Below, piece by piece: positions 1 through 10,253 of a stretch of DNA of 64,000 nt (the first letter of the stretch is position 1; every line of letters begins with the position of its first letter). The DNA comes from Klebsiella africana. GTDB lineage: Bacteria > Pseudomonadota > Gammaproteobacteria > Enterobacterales > Enterobacteriaceae. The position numbers were made by a program, and so were the translations under genes. A model generated the notes under the pieces. The model did no database searches, was not told the DNA's origin, and saw only the letters and a program-made list of their open reading frames with translations. The DNA is taken from contig NZ_CP084874.1 of NCBI RefSeq assembly GCF_020526085.1, positions 806,001 to 870,000 of the forward strand. Reading direction: 5' to 3'.

Positions 1-297
<297 letters not shown>

Positions 298-298
298 C

Positions 299-322
299 AA
301 AAAGCCCCAACAGGGGCTTTTT
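299..322 (+). terminator. Rho-independent terminator of trhA
   Basis: AAAAAGCCCC and GGGGCTTTTT pair around an AACA loop two bases after the trhA stop. The T tract follows directly on the plus strand. Confidence 0.85.
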
Positions 323-343
323 GGTGACTCGTTCTGACTACTT

Positions 344-494
344 CCACGGTGGCGCTACGCTTACCGTGGCTACGATACTCTGCGACCTGGAAATCCCACG
401 GTGGCGCTGCGCTTACCGTGGCTACGATACTCTGCGGCCTGGAAATTCCACGGTGGCGCTGCGCTTACCGTGGCTACGATATTCTGCGGCCTGG
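344..494. repeat. Three tandem copies of a 52-bp palindromic unit
   Basis: Units begin at 344, 396 and 448, exactly 52 bp apart. Each begins with CCACGGT and carries ACCGTGG about 18 bases later, so each can fold into a hairpin. Copies differ by only a few substitutions (for example ctacgc/ctgcgc and gcgacc/gcggcc). The hairpin layout resembles enterobacterial REP elements, but the core differs from the usual GCCGGGTGGCG type. Confidence 0.8.
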
Positions 495-528
495 TAGCCC
501 GGCTAAGGCGTAAGCGCCGCAAGCCGGG
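495..528. repeat. REP-like palindrome
   Basis: TAGCCCGGCTAAGGCG followed by TAAGCGCCGCAAGCCGGG forms an imperfect hairpin of the REP type common in Klebsiella intergenic regions. It abuts the third 52-bp unit and lies just beyond the ygfZ stop codon. Confidence 0.6.
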
Positions 529-536
529 AACTTTCC

Positions 537-1520
537 TTAATCTTCTTCCAGCGAATACGGCAATGGTTTGATGCTCAGGCTGCCGGCATCGTCGCGCACG
601 CGGAACACGCTGTCCGGTTCCATGTCGTTATTCATCACTACCTGGACCATCAGGCTTCCGTCATCCAACTGTACGGCTGCCAGCACCGTACCGGTGCGGC
701 GCCAGTTGTCGCCCATTTTCAGCTCCAGATCTTCCCCGGCGTCCGGCACCCGGCTGGCGGTCCCTGACAGCGTCCACAGCGCACGCTTATTGGCGCCGCG
801 GAATTTCGCCCGCGCCACCATCTCCTGACCGGTGTAGCAGCCTTTCTTGAAGCTGATGCCGCCCAGCGCCTGCAGGTTGGTAGCCTGCGGAATAAACTGC
901 CCGCTGTTGGCGCTGTCGATAACCGGCAGACCGGCTTCAATATTCAGCGCCAGCCACTGTTGGCTGTTGTTAAGCTGCGCTTCGCCGCGCAGCGCGTCGG
1001 TGACGCGGTTGGCGGTGTCGACATCGGTCACCAGCAGGAAGCGTTCACCCGGATGTTCAAACCACAGCAGGCTGGTGGTGCCTTCGCTGACCACCGGTGT
1101 AGAAGCGTCGGGTAGGGCAGCGAATAGCGGCGCCAGCGCAGCGCGCGCCTGGAAGCCGGCAACCCCCAGCAGAACCAGATCGTCGTTAGCGGCGATGGTG
1201 ACTTTAGAGAAGACGGCATATTTTTTCAGCTCGGTCAGCTGCGCGTCGCGCAGGCTGCGGCGTTCAATCCACGCGAAGCCACCGTCACGACGAAATACGC
1301 GCAGGTTGCTCCACATCTTGCCTTTGGCGTCACAGTGGGCGGCAAGCAGATGCTGAGCATCAGTGAGATGACTCACATCGGCGGTAATCTGCCCCTGCAG
1401 ATATTTTTCGCTGTCCGGCCCGCTAATTGTCGCCAGCGCCCAGTCATCCAGGGTCATCAGCGTTAACGGCAGACGAGCGGAAGAGGAAGGCTGACGCGGA
1501 GGAAAAGGTGTAAAAGCCAT
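537..1520 (-). CDS. ygfZ: tRNA-modifying, folate-binding protein YgfZ
   Basis: YgfZ is a GcvT-like, tetrahydrofolate-binding protein needed for normal activity of some Fe-S enzymes, including the tRNA methylthiotransferase MiaB. The 327-residue product carries the signature [17 protein letters not shown] near residue 225, with the conserved cysteine, and aligns end to end from memory with E. coli YgfZ. An upstream in-frame ATG at 1526 is possible, but AGGA lies about 9 bases before the ATG at 1520 and too close to the earlier one, so 1520 was chosen. It is divergent from sdhE, another maturation factor. Confidence 0.96.
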   Translation of the reverse strand: MAFTPFPPRQPSSSARLPLTLMTLDDWALATISGPDSEKYLQGQITADVSHLTDAQHLLAAHCDAKGKMWSNLRVFRRDGGFAWIERRSLRDAQLTELKKYAVFSKVTIAANDDLVLLGVAGFQARAALAPLFAALPDASTPVVSEGTTSLLWFEHPGERFLLVTDVDTANRVTDALRGEAQLNNSQQWLALNIEAGLPVIDSANSGQFIPQATNLQALGGISFKKGCYTGQEMVARAKFRGANKRALWTLSGTASRVPDAGEDLELKMGDNWRRTGTVLAAVQLDDGSLMVQVVMNNDMEPDSVFRVRDDAGSLSIKPLPYSLEED

Positions 1521-1765
1521 AGTCATATCCTGAATCGCTTAACGCAGTGTGTGTGACCAATGGTAAAAGAGCTATAGTGCATTGCAAGTGGTTTCAACAG
1601 GCCATTTGTGCGCTGGCGTGAGAAGGCCGCCTGACGCAGGCTATCAATAAGCCCATCATTATTTTATGGTTTTTATGGAAGCATGCTCGCATTCAGCGAT
1701 ATTCCTGTAAAGTTACGGCAGAAAACGGGTTAAACTAACCTATATTTTGCTGCTGGAAGGTCAAC

Positions 1766-2032
1766 ATGGACATTAACAATAAAGCACGTATCCACTGGGC
1801 ATGCCGCCGCGGGATGCGCGAACTCGACATCTCCATCATGCCGTTCTTTGAGTATGAGTACGATACCCTCAGCGATGCTGACAAACAGCTGTTCATTCGC
1901 CTGCTGGAAAATGACGATCCGGATCTATTCAACTGGCTGATGAACCACGGCAAACCGGCCGATGCGGAGCTACAGCGGATGGTAACCTTAATTCAAACAC
2001 GGAATCGGGAACGTGGTCCTGTGGCAATCTGA
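1766..2032 (+). CDS. sdhE: Succinate dehydrogenase assembly factor SdhE (FAD assembly)
   Basis: This 88-residue protein assists covalent FAD attachment to SdhA (and FrdA). The RGxxE motif that contacts the flavoprotein is present as R15-G16-x-x-E19, inside CRRGMRELD. Length equals that of the E. coli protein. AAGGTCAAC precedes the ATG. The 3' end overlaps cptA by 20 bases in another frame, indicating translational coupling of the two-gene operon. Confidence 0.97.
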   Translation: MDINNKARIHWACRRGMRELDISIMPFFEYEYDTLSDADKQLFIRLLENDDPDLFNWLMNHGKPADAELQRMVTLIQTRNRERGPVAI

Positions 2033-2423
2033 TCTGCGTATCTCCTGGCGCGCGCAGTGGTTTTCCCTGCTGCTCCACGGCGTGGTGGCCGCGCTGGTGC
2101 TGTTGGTTCCCTGGCCGCTGAGCTACACTCCGATCTGGCTGCTGCTGTTGTCGCTGGTGGTGTTTGACTGCGTGCGCAGCCAGCGGCGGATCCATGCTCG
2201 TCGCGGGGAGATAAAACTGCTCACCGACTCCCGTCTTCGCTGGCAAAACGCCGAATGGGAGATCCTTGGGACCCCGTGGGTCATCAATAGCGGTATGCTG
2301 CTGCGTTTGCGCCATGTCGATACCCGGCGCGGACAGCATCTTTGGCTGGCGGCGGACAGCATGGACGCCGGAGAGTGGCGCGATCTGCGCCGGCTGGTGC
2401 TGCAAAAACCGGCGCAGGAGTAG
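2013..2423 (+). CDS. cptA: CptA/YgfX inner-membrane protein
   Basis: The 136-residue product has an N-terminal amphipathic stretch, two membrane helices (about residues 14-54) around PWPLSYTP, and a soluble C-terminal domain. It reads as the YgfX family, always encoded with sdhE. In E. coli it was described as a membrane toxin (CptA) acting on MreB/FtsZ and neutralised by SdhE (CptB); that role is debated, and an accessory role in flavinylation is an alternative. The start overlaps the end of sdhE. Confidence 0.9.
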   Translation: MVLWQSDLRISWRAQWFSLLLHGVVAALVLLVPWPLSYTPIWLLLLSLVVFDCVRSQRRIHARRGEIKLLTDSRLRWQNAEWEILGTPWVINSGMLLRLRHVDTRRGQHLWLAADSMDAGEWRDLRRLVLQKPAQE

Positions 2424-2429
2424 GCCACG

Positions 2430-2951
2430 TCAGGAAAAGTGTTCGGCCATTTCCCCGAGGATCTGCTCGCACCAGCTCTGGATGCGCTCGTCGCTCAGGT
2501 CGTACTGATTGGTTTCATCCAGCGCCAGGCCAACGAACAGTTGGCCATCGGCGATAACCGGTTTCGGGCTGGTGAACTCATAGCCTTCGGTTGGCCAGTA
2601 GCCGACAAACTTCACGCCCTTGGTCGCCAGCTTGTCGTGCAGCATGCCCAGTGCGTCAAGGAACCATTCGCCGTAGCCCAGCTGATCGCCCATGCCGTAC
2701 AGCGCGACGATTTTGCCCTCCAGGTTCAGGGTATCCAGCTGGTCCCAGACCGCTTCCCAGTCTTCCTGAATTTCGCCGAAATCCCAGGTCGGGATGCCGA
2801 GGATCAGTACGTCGTACTGGCTCATCAGCGCGGGGGAATCGTCTTTCAGATTGTGCAGCGTCACCAGCTCGGGGCCGATGATATCGCGGATTTTCTCCGC
2901 GGCCATCTCGGTGTAGCAGGTACTGGAGCCGTAAAACAGACCTATATTCAT
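2430..2951 (-). CDS. fldB: Flavodoxin 2
   Basis: FldB is an FMN-carrying electron carrier of the cytoplasm, part of the SoxRS regulon in E. coli. The 173-residue protein begins [16 protein letters not shown], the phosphate-binding loop, and has the FMN-flanking loops [15 protein letters not shown] and [13 protein letters not shown]. The reading frame extends upstream of 2951, but family alignment sets the start there. It is convergent with cptA (6-base gap) and divergent from xerD. Confidence 0.95.
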   Translation of the reverse strand: MNIGLFYGSSTCYTEMAAEKIRDIIGPELVTLHNLKDDSPALMSQYDVLILGIPTWDFGEIQEDWEAVWDQLDTLNLEGKIVALYGMGDQLGYGEWFLDALGMLHDKLATKGVKFVGYWPTEGYEFTSPKPVIADGQLFVGLALDETNQYDLSDERIQSWCEQILGEMAEHFS

Positions 2952-3051
2952 CGCGTAAACATCTCGATTCTTGCCGTGAATGGCGGGCAGTGTACCAGAA
3001 AGGCGTCCTCTTAAGGCATAATGAGAGCGTTTAACGAACAAAGAGGCCGAT

Positions 3052-3948
3052 GTGAAACAGGATCTGGCACTAATCGAACAGTTTCTCGATGCCCTTTGGC
3101 TGGAGCGCAACCTGGCGGAGAATACGCTCAGCGCCTACCGTCGCGATTTGACGATGTTAGTTGAGTGGCTGCACCATCGCGGCCTGTCGCTGGCAAGCGT
3201 TGGCAGCGACGATCTGCAGGCGTTGCTGGCCGAGCGGCAGTCCGGCGGCTACAAAGCTACCAGCACCGCGCGCTTGCTGAGCGCCGTGCGCCGTTTCTTC
3301 CAGCATCTGTACCGGGAAAAAATTCGCCCGGACGATCCCAGCGCGCTGCTGGCCTCGCCGAAGCTACCGCAGCGGCTGCCAAAAGATCTCAGTGAGGCGC
3401 AGGTTGAGCGCCTGCTGCAGGCGCCGCTGGTGGAGCAGCCGCTGGAATTGCGCGATAAAGCGATGCTGGAGGTGCTGTATGCCACTGGCCTGCGCGTCTC
3501 GGAGCTGGTGGGGCTGACGATGAGCGACATTAGCCTGCGGCAGGGCGTGCTGCGGGTAGTGGGAAAAGGCAACAAAGAGCGGCTGGTGCCGCTGGGGGAA
3601 GAGGCGGTACTGTGGGTGGAAAATTACCTCGAGTATGGTCGCCCCTGGCTGCTGAACGGCGTGGCGTCGGATGTCTTATTTCCCAGCCAGCGCGCCCAAC
3701 AGATGACGCGCCAGACCTTCTGGCACCGGATTAAACACTATGCCGTGCTGGCGGGTATCGACAGCGAAAAGCTTTCCCCGCACGTGTTACGTCATGCGTT
3801 CGCCACGCATTTGCTCAATCATGGCGCCGACCTGCGCGTGGTGCAGATGCTGTTAGGACACAGCGATCTCTCCACCACGCAGATATACACCCATGTGGCG
3901 ACCGAGCGTCTGCGACAACTTCATCAACAGCACCACCCGCGGGCGTGA
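3052..3948 (+). CDS. xerD: Site-specific tyrosine recombinase XerD
   Basis: XerD works with XerC at dif, under FtsK control, to resolve chromosome dimers. The 298 residues match the family's length. An N-terminal SAM-like DNA-binding domain (about 1-100) precedes the catalytic domain. The catalytic set is visible: R in TGLRVSEL, K in [19 protein letters not shown] and the nucleophile tyrosine in TTQIYTHV. It starts the xerD-dsbC-recJ-prfB-lysS cluster, with dsbC 22 bases downstream. Confidence 0.97.
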   Translation: MKQDLALIEQFLDALWLERNLAENTLSAYRRDLTMLVEWLHHRGLSLASVGSDDLQALLAERQSGGYKATSTARLLSAVRRFFQHLYREKIRPDDPSALLASPKLPQRLPKDLSEAQVERLLQAPLVEQPLELRDKAMLEVLYATGLRVSELVGLTMSDISLRQGVLRVVGKGNKERLVPLGEEAVLWVENYLEYGRPWLLNGVASDVLFPSQRAQQMTRQTFWHRIKHYAVLAGIDSEKLSPHVLRHAFATHLLNHGADLRVVQMLLGHSDLSTTQIYTHVATERLRQLHQQHHPRA

Positions 3949-3970
3949 GTGCTGAACAAAAGGACTGAGT

Positions 3971-4684
3971 ATGAAAAAAGGTTTATTGATGTTCACCCTG
4001 CTGGCGGCCTCCCTTTCAGGAGCGGCGTACGCCGATAGCGCGGCAATCAAACAGTCGCTGGCGAAGCTGGGTGTACAGAGCACTGATATTCAACCATCGC
4101 CGGTTTCCGGGATGAGCACGGTGCTGACCGACAGCGGCGTACTGTACGTCACCGACGACGGCAAGCACGTCATTCAGGGACCGATGTACGACGTAAGTGG
4201 CGCGCAGCCGGTCAACGTCACCAACCAACTGCTGCTGGGTAAGCTGAACGCGCTGAGCAACGAGATGATTGTCTATAAAGCGCCGAAGGAGCAGCACGTC
4301 ATCACCGTCTTTACCGATATTACCTGCGGCTACTGTCATAAACTGCACGAGCAGATGAGCGACTACAACGCGCTGGGGATCACCGTGCGCTACCTGGCTT
4401 TCCCGCGCCAGGGTCTGCAAAGCCAGGCGGAGCAGGACATGAAGGCCATCTGGTGCGCGAAAGATCGCAACAAAGCGCTGGATGACGCCATGAACGGCAA
4501 GGGCGTGCAGCCGGCAAGCTGCAGCGTAGATATCGCCAAACATTACACCCTCGGCGTGCAGATGGGCGTCAACGGTACGCCGGCGATGGTCCTCAGCAAC
4601 GGCATGGTGCTGCCGGGCTATCAGGGGCCGAAAGAGCTGAAGGCGTTCCTCGACGAGCACAAAAAACAGACAAGCGGTAACTGA
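3971..4684 (+). CDS. dsbC: Periplasmic disulfide isomerase DsbC
   Basis: DsbC is a V-shaped homodimer that reshuffles wrong disulfides in the periplasm and is kept reduced by DsbD. A signal peptide (residues 1-20, ending SGAAYA) is followed by the N-terminal dimerisation domain and a thioredoxin domain with active site CGYC at 119-122. A second cysteine pair, WCAKD and ASCSVD, forms the structural disulfide. AGGACTGAGT precedes the ATG, and recJ starts 5 bases after the stop. Confidence 0.97.
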   Translation: MKKGLLMFTLLAASLSGAAYADSAAIKQSLAKLGVQSTDIQPSPVSGMSTVLTDSGVLYVTDDGKHVIQGPMYDVSGAQPVNVTNQLLLGKLNALSNEMIVYKAPKEQHVITVFTDITCGYCHKLHEQMSDYNALGITVRYLAFPRQGLQSQAEQDMKAIWCAKDRNKALDDAMNGKGVQPASCSVDIAKHYTLGVQMGVNGTPAMVLSNGMVLPGYQGPKELKAFLDEHKKQTSGN

Positions 4685-4689
4685 TTCGC

Positions 4690-6423
4690 GTGAAACAACA
4701 GATACAACTACGCCGCCGCGAGGCGGTTGACGGCGTCGAACTCCCCGCCGACCTGCCGCCTCTGCTGCAGCGGCTATATGCCAGCCGCGGGGTGCGCAGC
4801 GCGCAGGAGCTGGAGCGCAGCGTCAAAGGCATGCTCCCCTGGACACAGCTCACTGGCGTTGAAAAAGCGGTCGAGATGCTGCATGACGCGTTCCTGAAAG
4901 GATTGCACATCGTGGTAGTCGGCGATTTTGACGCCGACGGCGCCACCAGTACCGCGCTTAGCGTACTGGCGCTACGCGCACTGGGTTACGGCAATGTCTC
5001 CTATCTGGTGCCGAACCGGTTTGAAGACGGCTACGGCTTAAGTCCTGAAGTGGTCGATCAGGCCCATGCCCGCGGCGCGCAGATGATCATGACCGTCGAC
5101 AACGGGATCTCGTCCCATGCCGGCGTCGATCATGCCCATGTGCTGGGGATCCCGGTGTTGGTGACCGATCACCATCTGCCGGGAGATACACTACCGGCGG
5201 CGGAGGCCATCGTTAACCCCAACCTGCGCGATTGCGACTTCCCGTCGAAATCACTGGCCGGGGTGGGGGTGGCGTTTTATCTGATGCTGGCGCTGCGCAC
5301 TTTTCTGCGCGATAAAGGCTGGTTCGACGCTCGCGGCATCCCCGCGCCGAACCTTGCCGAGCTGCTGGATCTGGTGGCGCTTGGCACCGTCGCGGACGTC
5401 GTGCCGCTGGATGCTAACAACCGTATCCTCACCTGGCAGGGGTTAAGCCGTATTCGCGCCGGCAAATGTCGGCCCGGCATAAAGGCGCTGCTGGAAATTG
5501 CCAACCGCGATCCGCAAAAGCTGGCGGCCAGCGACCTCGGTTTTGCCCTCGGGCCGCGGCTGAACGCGGCGGGACGGCTGGACGACATGTCGGTCGGCGT
5601 CGCGCTGCTGCTGTGCGATAACATCGGCGAAGCGCGGGTGCTGGCCAACGAGCTCGATGCGCTTAATCAGACGCGTAAAGAAATTGAGCAGGGGATGCAG
5701 GCGGAAGCGCTAACGCTCTGTCAGCAGTTGGAACGCAGTAGTGACACCCTGCCCGGCGGGCTGGCAATGTACCATCCGCAATGGCATCAGGGGGTGGTCG
5801 GCATTCTGGCATCACGGATTAAGGAGCGCTTCCATCGCCCGGTTATCGCTTTTGCGCCCACCGGCGACGGCACGCTGAAAGGCTCCGGTCGTTCCATTCA
5901 GGGGTTGCATATGCGCGACGCGCTGGAACGCCTTGATACGCTTTATCCCGGGCTAATCCTGAAGTTCGGCGGCCACGCGATGGCGGCGGGCTTATCGCTG
6001 GAGGAGGCGCGTTTTGAAGAGTTTCAACAGCGCTTCGGCGAGCTGGTGACCGAGTGGCTGGATCCCGCGCTGTTGCAGGGCGAGGTGGTTTCCGATGGCC
6101 CGCTGGCGGCGGCGGAGATGAGCATGGAAGTGGCGCAGATGCTGCGCGATGCCGGGCCGTGGGGGCAGATGTTCCCGGAACCGCTGTTTGACGGTCGTTT
6201 TCGCCTGTTGCAACAGCGGCTGGTGGGCGAACGTCACCTGAAGGTGATGGTCGAACCGGTTGGCGGCGGGCCGCTGCTGGACGGTATCGCCTTCAACGTT
6301 GATACTTCCATCTGGCCGGATAACGGCGTGCGTGAAGTCCAGTTAGCCTACAAGCTCGACATCAACGAGTTCCGCAGCAACCGCAGCCTGCAGCTGATCA
6401 TCGATCACCTCTGGCCAAATTGA
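4690..6423 (+). CDS. recJ: Single-stranded-DNA-specific 5'-3' exonuclease RecJ
   Basis: RecJ degrades single-stranded DNA 5' to 3' in RecF-pathway recombination, mismatch repair and base excision repair. The 577-residue protein has DHH-family motifs: DFDADG at 79-84, DNG near 137 and DHH at 160-162, and the DHHA1 GGHAMAAG near residue 420. Translation starts at a GTG, as in E. coli, which keeps expression low within a highly expressed neighbourhood. It is closely spaced after dsbC. Confidence 0.96.
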   Translation: MKQQIQLRRREAVDGVELPADLPPLLQRLYASRGVRSAQELERSVKGMLPWTQLTGVEKAVEMLHDAFLKGLHIVVVGDFDADGATSTALSVLALRALGYGNVSYLVPNRFEDGYGLSPEVVDQAHARGAQMIMTVDNGISSHAGVDHAHVLGIPVLVTDHHLPGDTLPAAEAIVNPNLRDCDFPSKSLAGVGVAFYLMLALRTFLRDKGWFDARGIPAPNLAELLDLVALGTVADVVPLDANNRILTWQGLSRIRAGKCRPGIKALLEIANRDPQKLAASDLGFALGPRLNAAGRLDDMSVGVALLLCDNIGEARVLANELDALNQTRKEIEQGMQAEALTLCQQLERSSDTLPGGLAMYHPQWHQGVVGILASRIKERFHRPVIAFAPTGDGTLKGSGRSIQGLHMRDALERLDTLYPGLILKFGGHAMAAGLSLEEARFEEFQQRFGELVTEWLDPALLQGEVVSDGPLAAAEMSMEVAQMLRDAGPWGQMFPEPLFDGRFRLLQQRLVGERHLKVMVEPVGGGPLLDGIAFNVDTSIWPDNGVREVQLAYKLDINEFRSNRSLQLIIDHLWPN

Positions 6424-6508
6424 CAACAGTGTAGGAATAAGGGCGCGAATCCGGTAGAATTCCGCTCTTATCACCGCATTTTGACAAATCCATTAAAAGA
6501 AACCGACC

Positions 6509-7607
6509 ATGTTTGAAATAAATCCGGTAAAAAACCGCATTCAGGACCTCACGGAGCGCTCCGACGTTCTTAGGGGGTATCTTTGACTACGATGCCAAGA
6601 AAGAGCGTCTCGAAGAAGTAAACGCCGAGCTGGAACAGCCGGACGTGTGGAACGAACCCGAACGCGCCCAGGCGCTGGGTAAAGAGCGTTCTTCCCTTGA
6701 AGCCATCGTAGATACCCTGGACCAGATGTCCCAGGGGCTGGAAGACGTTGCCGGTCTGCTGGATCTGGCCGTGGAAGCGGACGACGAAGAAACCTTCAAC
6801 GAAGCTGTCGCCGAGCTGGATACGCTGGAAGAGAAGCTGGCGCAGCTTGAGTTCCGCCGCATGTTCTCCGGCGAATATGACAGCGCCGATTGCTACCTCG
6901 ATATTCAGGCCGGTTCCGGCGGCACCGAAGCCCAGGACTGGGCCAGCATGCTGATGCGCATGTACCTGCGCTGGGCGGAAGCGCGCGGCTTTAAGACCGA
7001 AATCATCGAAGAATCCGAAGGTGAAGTCGCGGGGATTAAATCCGTGACCATTAAGATCATTGGCGATTACGCCTACGGCTGGCTGCGTACGGAAACCGGC
7101 GTTCATCGTCTGGTGCGTAAGAGCCCGTTCGATTCCGGTGGTCGTCGTCATACCTCCTTCAGCTCCGCGTTCGTTTATCCGGAAGTGGAAGACGATATCG
7201 ATATTGAAATTAACCCGGCCGACCTGCGCATTGACGTATACCGCGCTTCCGGCGCCGGTGGTCAGCACGTTAACCGTACAGAATCCGCGGTGCGTATTAC
7301 CCATATCCCGACCGGGTTGGTGACGCAGTGCCAGAACGACCGTTCACAGCACAAGAACAAAGACCAGGCCATGAAGCAGATGAAAGCGAAGCTTTATGAA
7401 CTGGAGATGCAGAAGAAAAATGCCGAGAAGCAGGCGATGGAAGACAACAAGTCCGATATCGGCTGGGGCAGCCAGATCCGCTCTTACGTGCTGGATGACT
7501 CGCGTATTAAAGATCTGCGTACCGGGGTGGAAACCCGCAACACTCAGGCGGTGCTCGACGGCAGCCTGGACCAATTTATCGAAGCAAGTTTGAAAGCAGG
7601 GTTATGA
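6509..7607 (+). CDS. prfB: Peptide chain release factor 2, made by +1 frameshifting
   Basis: RF2 reads UAA and UGA stop codons. The gene is in two frames: codons 1-25 from the ATG at 6509, an in-frame TGA at 6584-6586, then the +1 frame from 6585 to 7607, giving 365 residues. The stop-recognition tripeptide SPF is present ([10 protein letters not shown]), as is the peptidyl-hydrolysis loop GAGGQ. The residue corresponding to 246 is alanine (RASGAGGQ), the active form found in most bacteria, unlike the threonine of E. coli K-12. lysS follows 9 bases downstream. Confidence 0.97.
6572..6587 (+). promoter_or_regulatory. prfB programmed +1 frameshift site
   Basis: The internal Shine-Dalgarno-like AGGGGG (6572-6577) lies three bases before the slippery CTT TGA C (6581-6587). 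With low RF2 the ribosome slips from CUU to UUU and continues in the +1 frame; with enough RF2 it terminates at the UGA. This is an autoregulatory circuit. Confidence 0.97.
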
Positions 7608-7616
7608 GGAACCAAC

Positions 7617-9134
7617 ATGTCTGAACAACAAGCACAGGGCGCTGACGCGGCAATTGACCTTAATAATGAACTGAAAACCCGCCGTGAGAAGCTGGCAGCG
7701 CTGCGTGAGCAGGGCGTCGCTTTCCCGAACGATTTCCGTCGTGACCATACCTCTGACCAACTGCACGCTGACTTCGATGCGAAAGAAAACGAAGAGCTGG
7801 AAGCGCTGAACGTTGAAGTGGCCGTTGCTGGCCGCATGATGACCCGTCGTATTATGGGGAAAGCGTCCTTCGTGACCCTGCAGGACGTCGGCGGCCGCAT
7901 CCAGCTGTACGTGGCGCGCGACGATCTGGCGGAAGGCGTTTATAACGACCAGTTCAAAAAGTGGGACCTCGGCGACATCATCGCCGCCCGTGGTAAGTTG
8001 TTCAAGACCAAAACTGGTGAGCTCTCTATCCACTGCACCGAGCTGCGTCTGCTGACCAAAGCTCTGCGCCCGCTGCCGGACAAATTCCATGGCCTGCAGG
8101 ATCAGGAAGCGCGTTACCGTCAGCGTTACCTGGACCTGATCTCCAACGATGAATCCCGCAAGACCTTTAAAGTGCGTTCGCAGATCCTGGCGGGCATCCG
8201 TCAGTTCATGGTTGGCCGCGGCTTTATGGAAGTAGAAACCCCGATGATGCAGGTGATCCCGGGCGGCGCTTCCGCGCGTCCGTTCATCACCCATCATAAC
8301 GCGCTGGATCTGGACATGTACCTGCGTATCGCGCCGGAACTGTACCTCAAGCGTCTGGTGGTTGGCGGCTTCGAACGCGTCTTCGAGATCAACCGTAACT
8401 TCCGTAACGAAGGGATCTCCGTTCGTCATAACCCAGAGTTCACCATGATGGAACTCTACATGGCTTATGCGGATTATAAAGATCTGATCGAGCTGACCGA
8501 ATCCCTGTTCCGCACCCTGGCGCAGGACATCCTCGGCAATACCGAAGTGCCTTACGGCGACCAGGTGTTCGACTTCGGCAAGCCGTTTGAAAAACTGACT
8601 ATGCGTGAAGCGATCAAGAAATACCGTCCGGAAACCGAGATGGCAGATCTGGATAACTTTGATTCCGCGAAAGCGATCGCTGAGTCTATCGGCATCAAAG
8701 TTGAGAAGAGCTGGGGTCTGGGCCGTATCGTGACCGAGATCTTCGAAGAAGTGGCGGAAGCGCACCTGATCCAGCCGACCTTCATCACCGAATACCCGGC
8801 GGAAGTTTCTCCGCTGGCGCGCCGTAACGACGTGAACCCGGAAATCACCGACCGCTTTGAATTCTTCATTGGCGGCCGTGAGATCGGTAACGGCTTTAGC
8901 GAGCTGAACGACGCCGAAGACCAGGCGCAGCGCTTCCAGGATCAGGTTGATGCGAAAGCCGCAGGCGACGACGAAGCTATGTTCTACGATGAAGACTATG
9001 TCACCGCGCTGGAACACGGTCTGCCGCCTACCGCTGGTCTGGGTATCGGTATCGACCGTATGGTCATGCTGTTCACCAACAGCCACACCATCCGCGACGT
9101 GATCCTGTTCCCGGCGATGCGTCCGCAGAAATAA
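7617..9134 (+). CDS. lysS: Lysyl-tRNA synthetase (class II)
   Basis: This enzyme charges tRNA-Lys in the cytoplasm. The 505-residue protein has an N-terminal OB-fold anticodon-binding domain (about 60-150) and the class II catalytic core. Motif 2 is [18 protein letters not shown]. Motif 3 is [13 protein letters not shown], followed by [11 protein letters not shown]. It is the second gene of the prfB-lysS operon and ends at a strong terminator. High use of optimal codons fits a highly expressed housekeeping gene. Confidence 0.98.
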   Translation: MSEQQAQGADAAIDLNNELKTRREKLAALREQGVAFPNDFRRDHTSDQLHADFDAKENEELEALNVEVAVAGRMMTRRIMGKASFVTLQDVGGRIQLYVARDDLAEGVYNDQFKKWDLGDIIAARGKLFKTKTGELSIHCTELRLLTKALRPLPDKFHGLQDQEARYRQRYLDLISNDESRKTFKVRSQILAGIRQFMVGRGFMEVETPMMQVIPGGASARPFITHHNALDLDMYLRIAPELYLKRLVVGGFERVFEINRNFRNEGISVRHNPEFTMMELYMAYADYKDLIELTESLFRTLAQDILGNTEVPYGDQVFDFGKPFEKLTMREAIKKYRPETEMADLDNFDSAKAIAESIGIKVEKSWGLGRIVTEIFEEVAEAHLIQPTFITEYPAEVSPLARRNDVNPEITDRFEFFIGGREIGNGFSELNDAEDQAQRFQDQVDAKAAGDDEAMFYDEDYVTALEHGLPPTAGLGIGIDRMVMLFTNSHTIRDVILFPAMRPQK

Positions 9135-9152
9135 TCGCTTTTCGCGAAAAGC

Positions 9153-9179
9153 AAAAAACCCGGCTTGCCGGGTTTTTTT
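9153..9179 (+). terminator. Terminator of the prfB-lysS operon
   Basis: AAAAAACCCGGC, a short TT loop and GCCGGGTTTTTT form a strong GC hairpin with a U tract 19 bases after the lysS stop. Confidence 0.9.
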
Positions 9180-9189
9180 ATGTCTGATG

Positions 9190-9335
9190 TGAGGGCCGAA
9201 GGCTGGCGTAGCCCGCCTCAGCGCAGCGCAAGCCGGGGGATCCCGGATGGCGGCATAAACGCCTTATCCGGGCTACGCAACGGCGCAGAACCGTAGGCCT
9301 GTGCAAGCGGAGCGCCGCCAGGCAATGATGACAGG
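9190..9335. repeat. Cluster of REP/BIME-like palindromes
   Basis: The spacer between lysS and idi holds several imperfect palindromes. The clearest is CCCGGATGGCGG-cataaa-CGCCTTATCCGGG (about 9243-9272). Others are GTAGCCCGCCTCAGCGCAGC and GTAGGCCTGTGCAAGCGGAGCGCCGCC. They are typical Klebsiella/enterobacterial REP units in a convergent intergenic region. Confidence 0.65.
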
Positions 9336-9382
9336 TATGGAGCTGCTTTTTGTGCGGGGTGGCGGCTGCGAGAATATTCAGC

Positions 9383-9937
9383 TTACGCGCGCAGGCGCGC
9401 AACGAAATCGATCAGCGCCTGGCGGGCGTCCCGATTTTCCGCTTCCAGTACCATCCACGGGCTAAACGCCCACGGCGTGGCGGCCAGCGCGCTTAACATG
9501 GTTGGCAGGTCAACCCACTGATAGTCCATGACTTCATCGTCGTTAGGCTGCAGCTCGCTCATCACGCGCGCGGCATACACCGGGCATACTTCGTTCTCAA
9601 CGATGCCGTTTGGAGCGACCGCCCGGTAGCGGAAGGCAGGGTGAACCGGCGCGATGTCGGCGATCTCCACGCCGAGCTCGAAGCGGCAGCGGCGCGTAAC
9701 GGCCTGCTCGAAGGTTTCGCCCTGCTGGGGATGTCCGCAGACCGAGTTGGTCCACACCCCGGGCCAGGCTTTTTTGCCTAGTGAACGGCGGGTGACCAGA
9801 AACTGTCCCTGCTCATTGAACAGCCAGCAGGAAAACGCGAGATGCAAAGGGGTATTGAGCGTGTGGGCGGCATACTTCTCCAGCATACCGGCAGGCTGAT
9901 CCTGCTCATCCAGCAAAATGACGTGTTCCCCGGCCAT
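9383..9937 (-). CDS. idi: Isopentenyl-diphosphate delta-isomerase, type 1
   Basis: Idi interconverts IPP and DMAPP, the isoprenoid building blocks. The 184-residue Nudix-fold protein has the catalytic cysteine in TNSVCGHPQ and the catalytic glutamate in [11 protein letters not shown], with the Nudix-like region between. The frame is open upstream, but AGGAG sits 5 bases before the ATG at 9937 and family alignment also begins there. A hairpin with a U tract lies directly upstream of the ribosome-binding site. Confidence 0.95.
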   Translation of the reverse strand: MAGEHVILLDEQDQPAGMLEKYAAHTLNTPLHLAFSCWLFNEQGQFLVTRRSLGKKAWPGVWTNSVCGHPQQGETFEQAVTRRCRFELGVEIADIAPVHPAFRYRAVAPNGIVENEVCPVYAARVMSELQPNDDEVMDYQWVDLPTMLSALAATPWAFSPWMVLEAENRDARQALIDFVARLRA

Positions 9938-9948
9938 AACGACTCCTG

Positions 9949-9985
9949 AAAATAAAAAATGACCCGGCACAAACCCGCCGGGTCA
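9949..9985 (-). terminator. Terminator-like hairpin in the idi leader
   Basis: On the minus strand TGACCCGGC, an 8-base loop and GCCGGGTCA form a perfect 9-bp stem, followed by TTTTTTATTTTC. The tract ends right before the AGGAG of idi. It has the form of an intrinsic terminator but lies between any idi promoter and the idi start codon, so it may attenuate idi or end a short upstream transcript. Confidence 0.6.
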
Positions 9986-10253
9986 TGTACTCAGGCGACT
10001 AGGGTAGCCCATAAATGGGAGAAAGGCATTACCAAAACAAGCCCTGGAGGCAGCTCTGTGAACGGCAACGCGCAATGGAGAGGGGAGGCCGCCGCGCCGC
10101 GTGGCGTAAATATGAATTTCTGCCTGCCGCAGACCGCGCGCTACGGACGGGGGATAATGGTTTCGCCATCAGGGATGACGCCCTGCGCCGCGGACTGGTA
10201 TGATATTCGCCCTGGTTGCGAGGTAAGTGGTTGTGTTAAGTGCAGGATGCCTG

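Noticed and set aside
344..528. CRISPR array
   Set aside because: The repeats are directly adjacent 52-bp units without unique spacers, and no cas genes are present.
7602..9086. 494-codon minus-strand frame antisense to lysS
   Set aside because: It is a mirror of the biased codon use of lysS. No start signal or recognisable domain.
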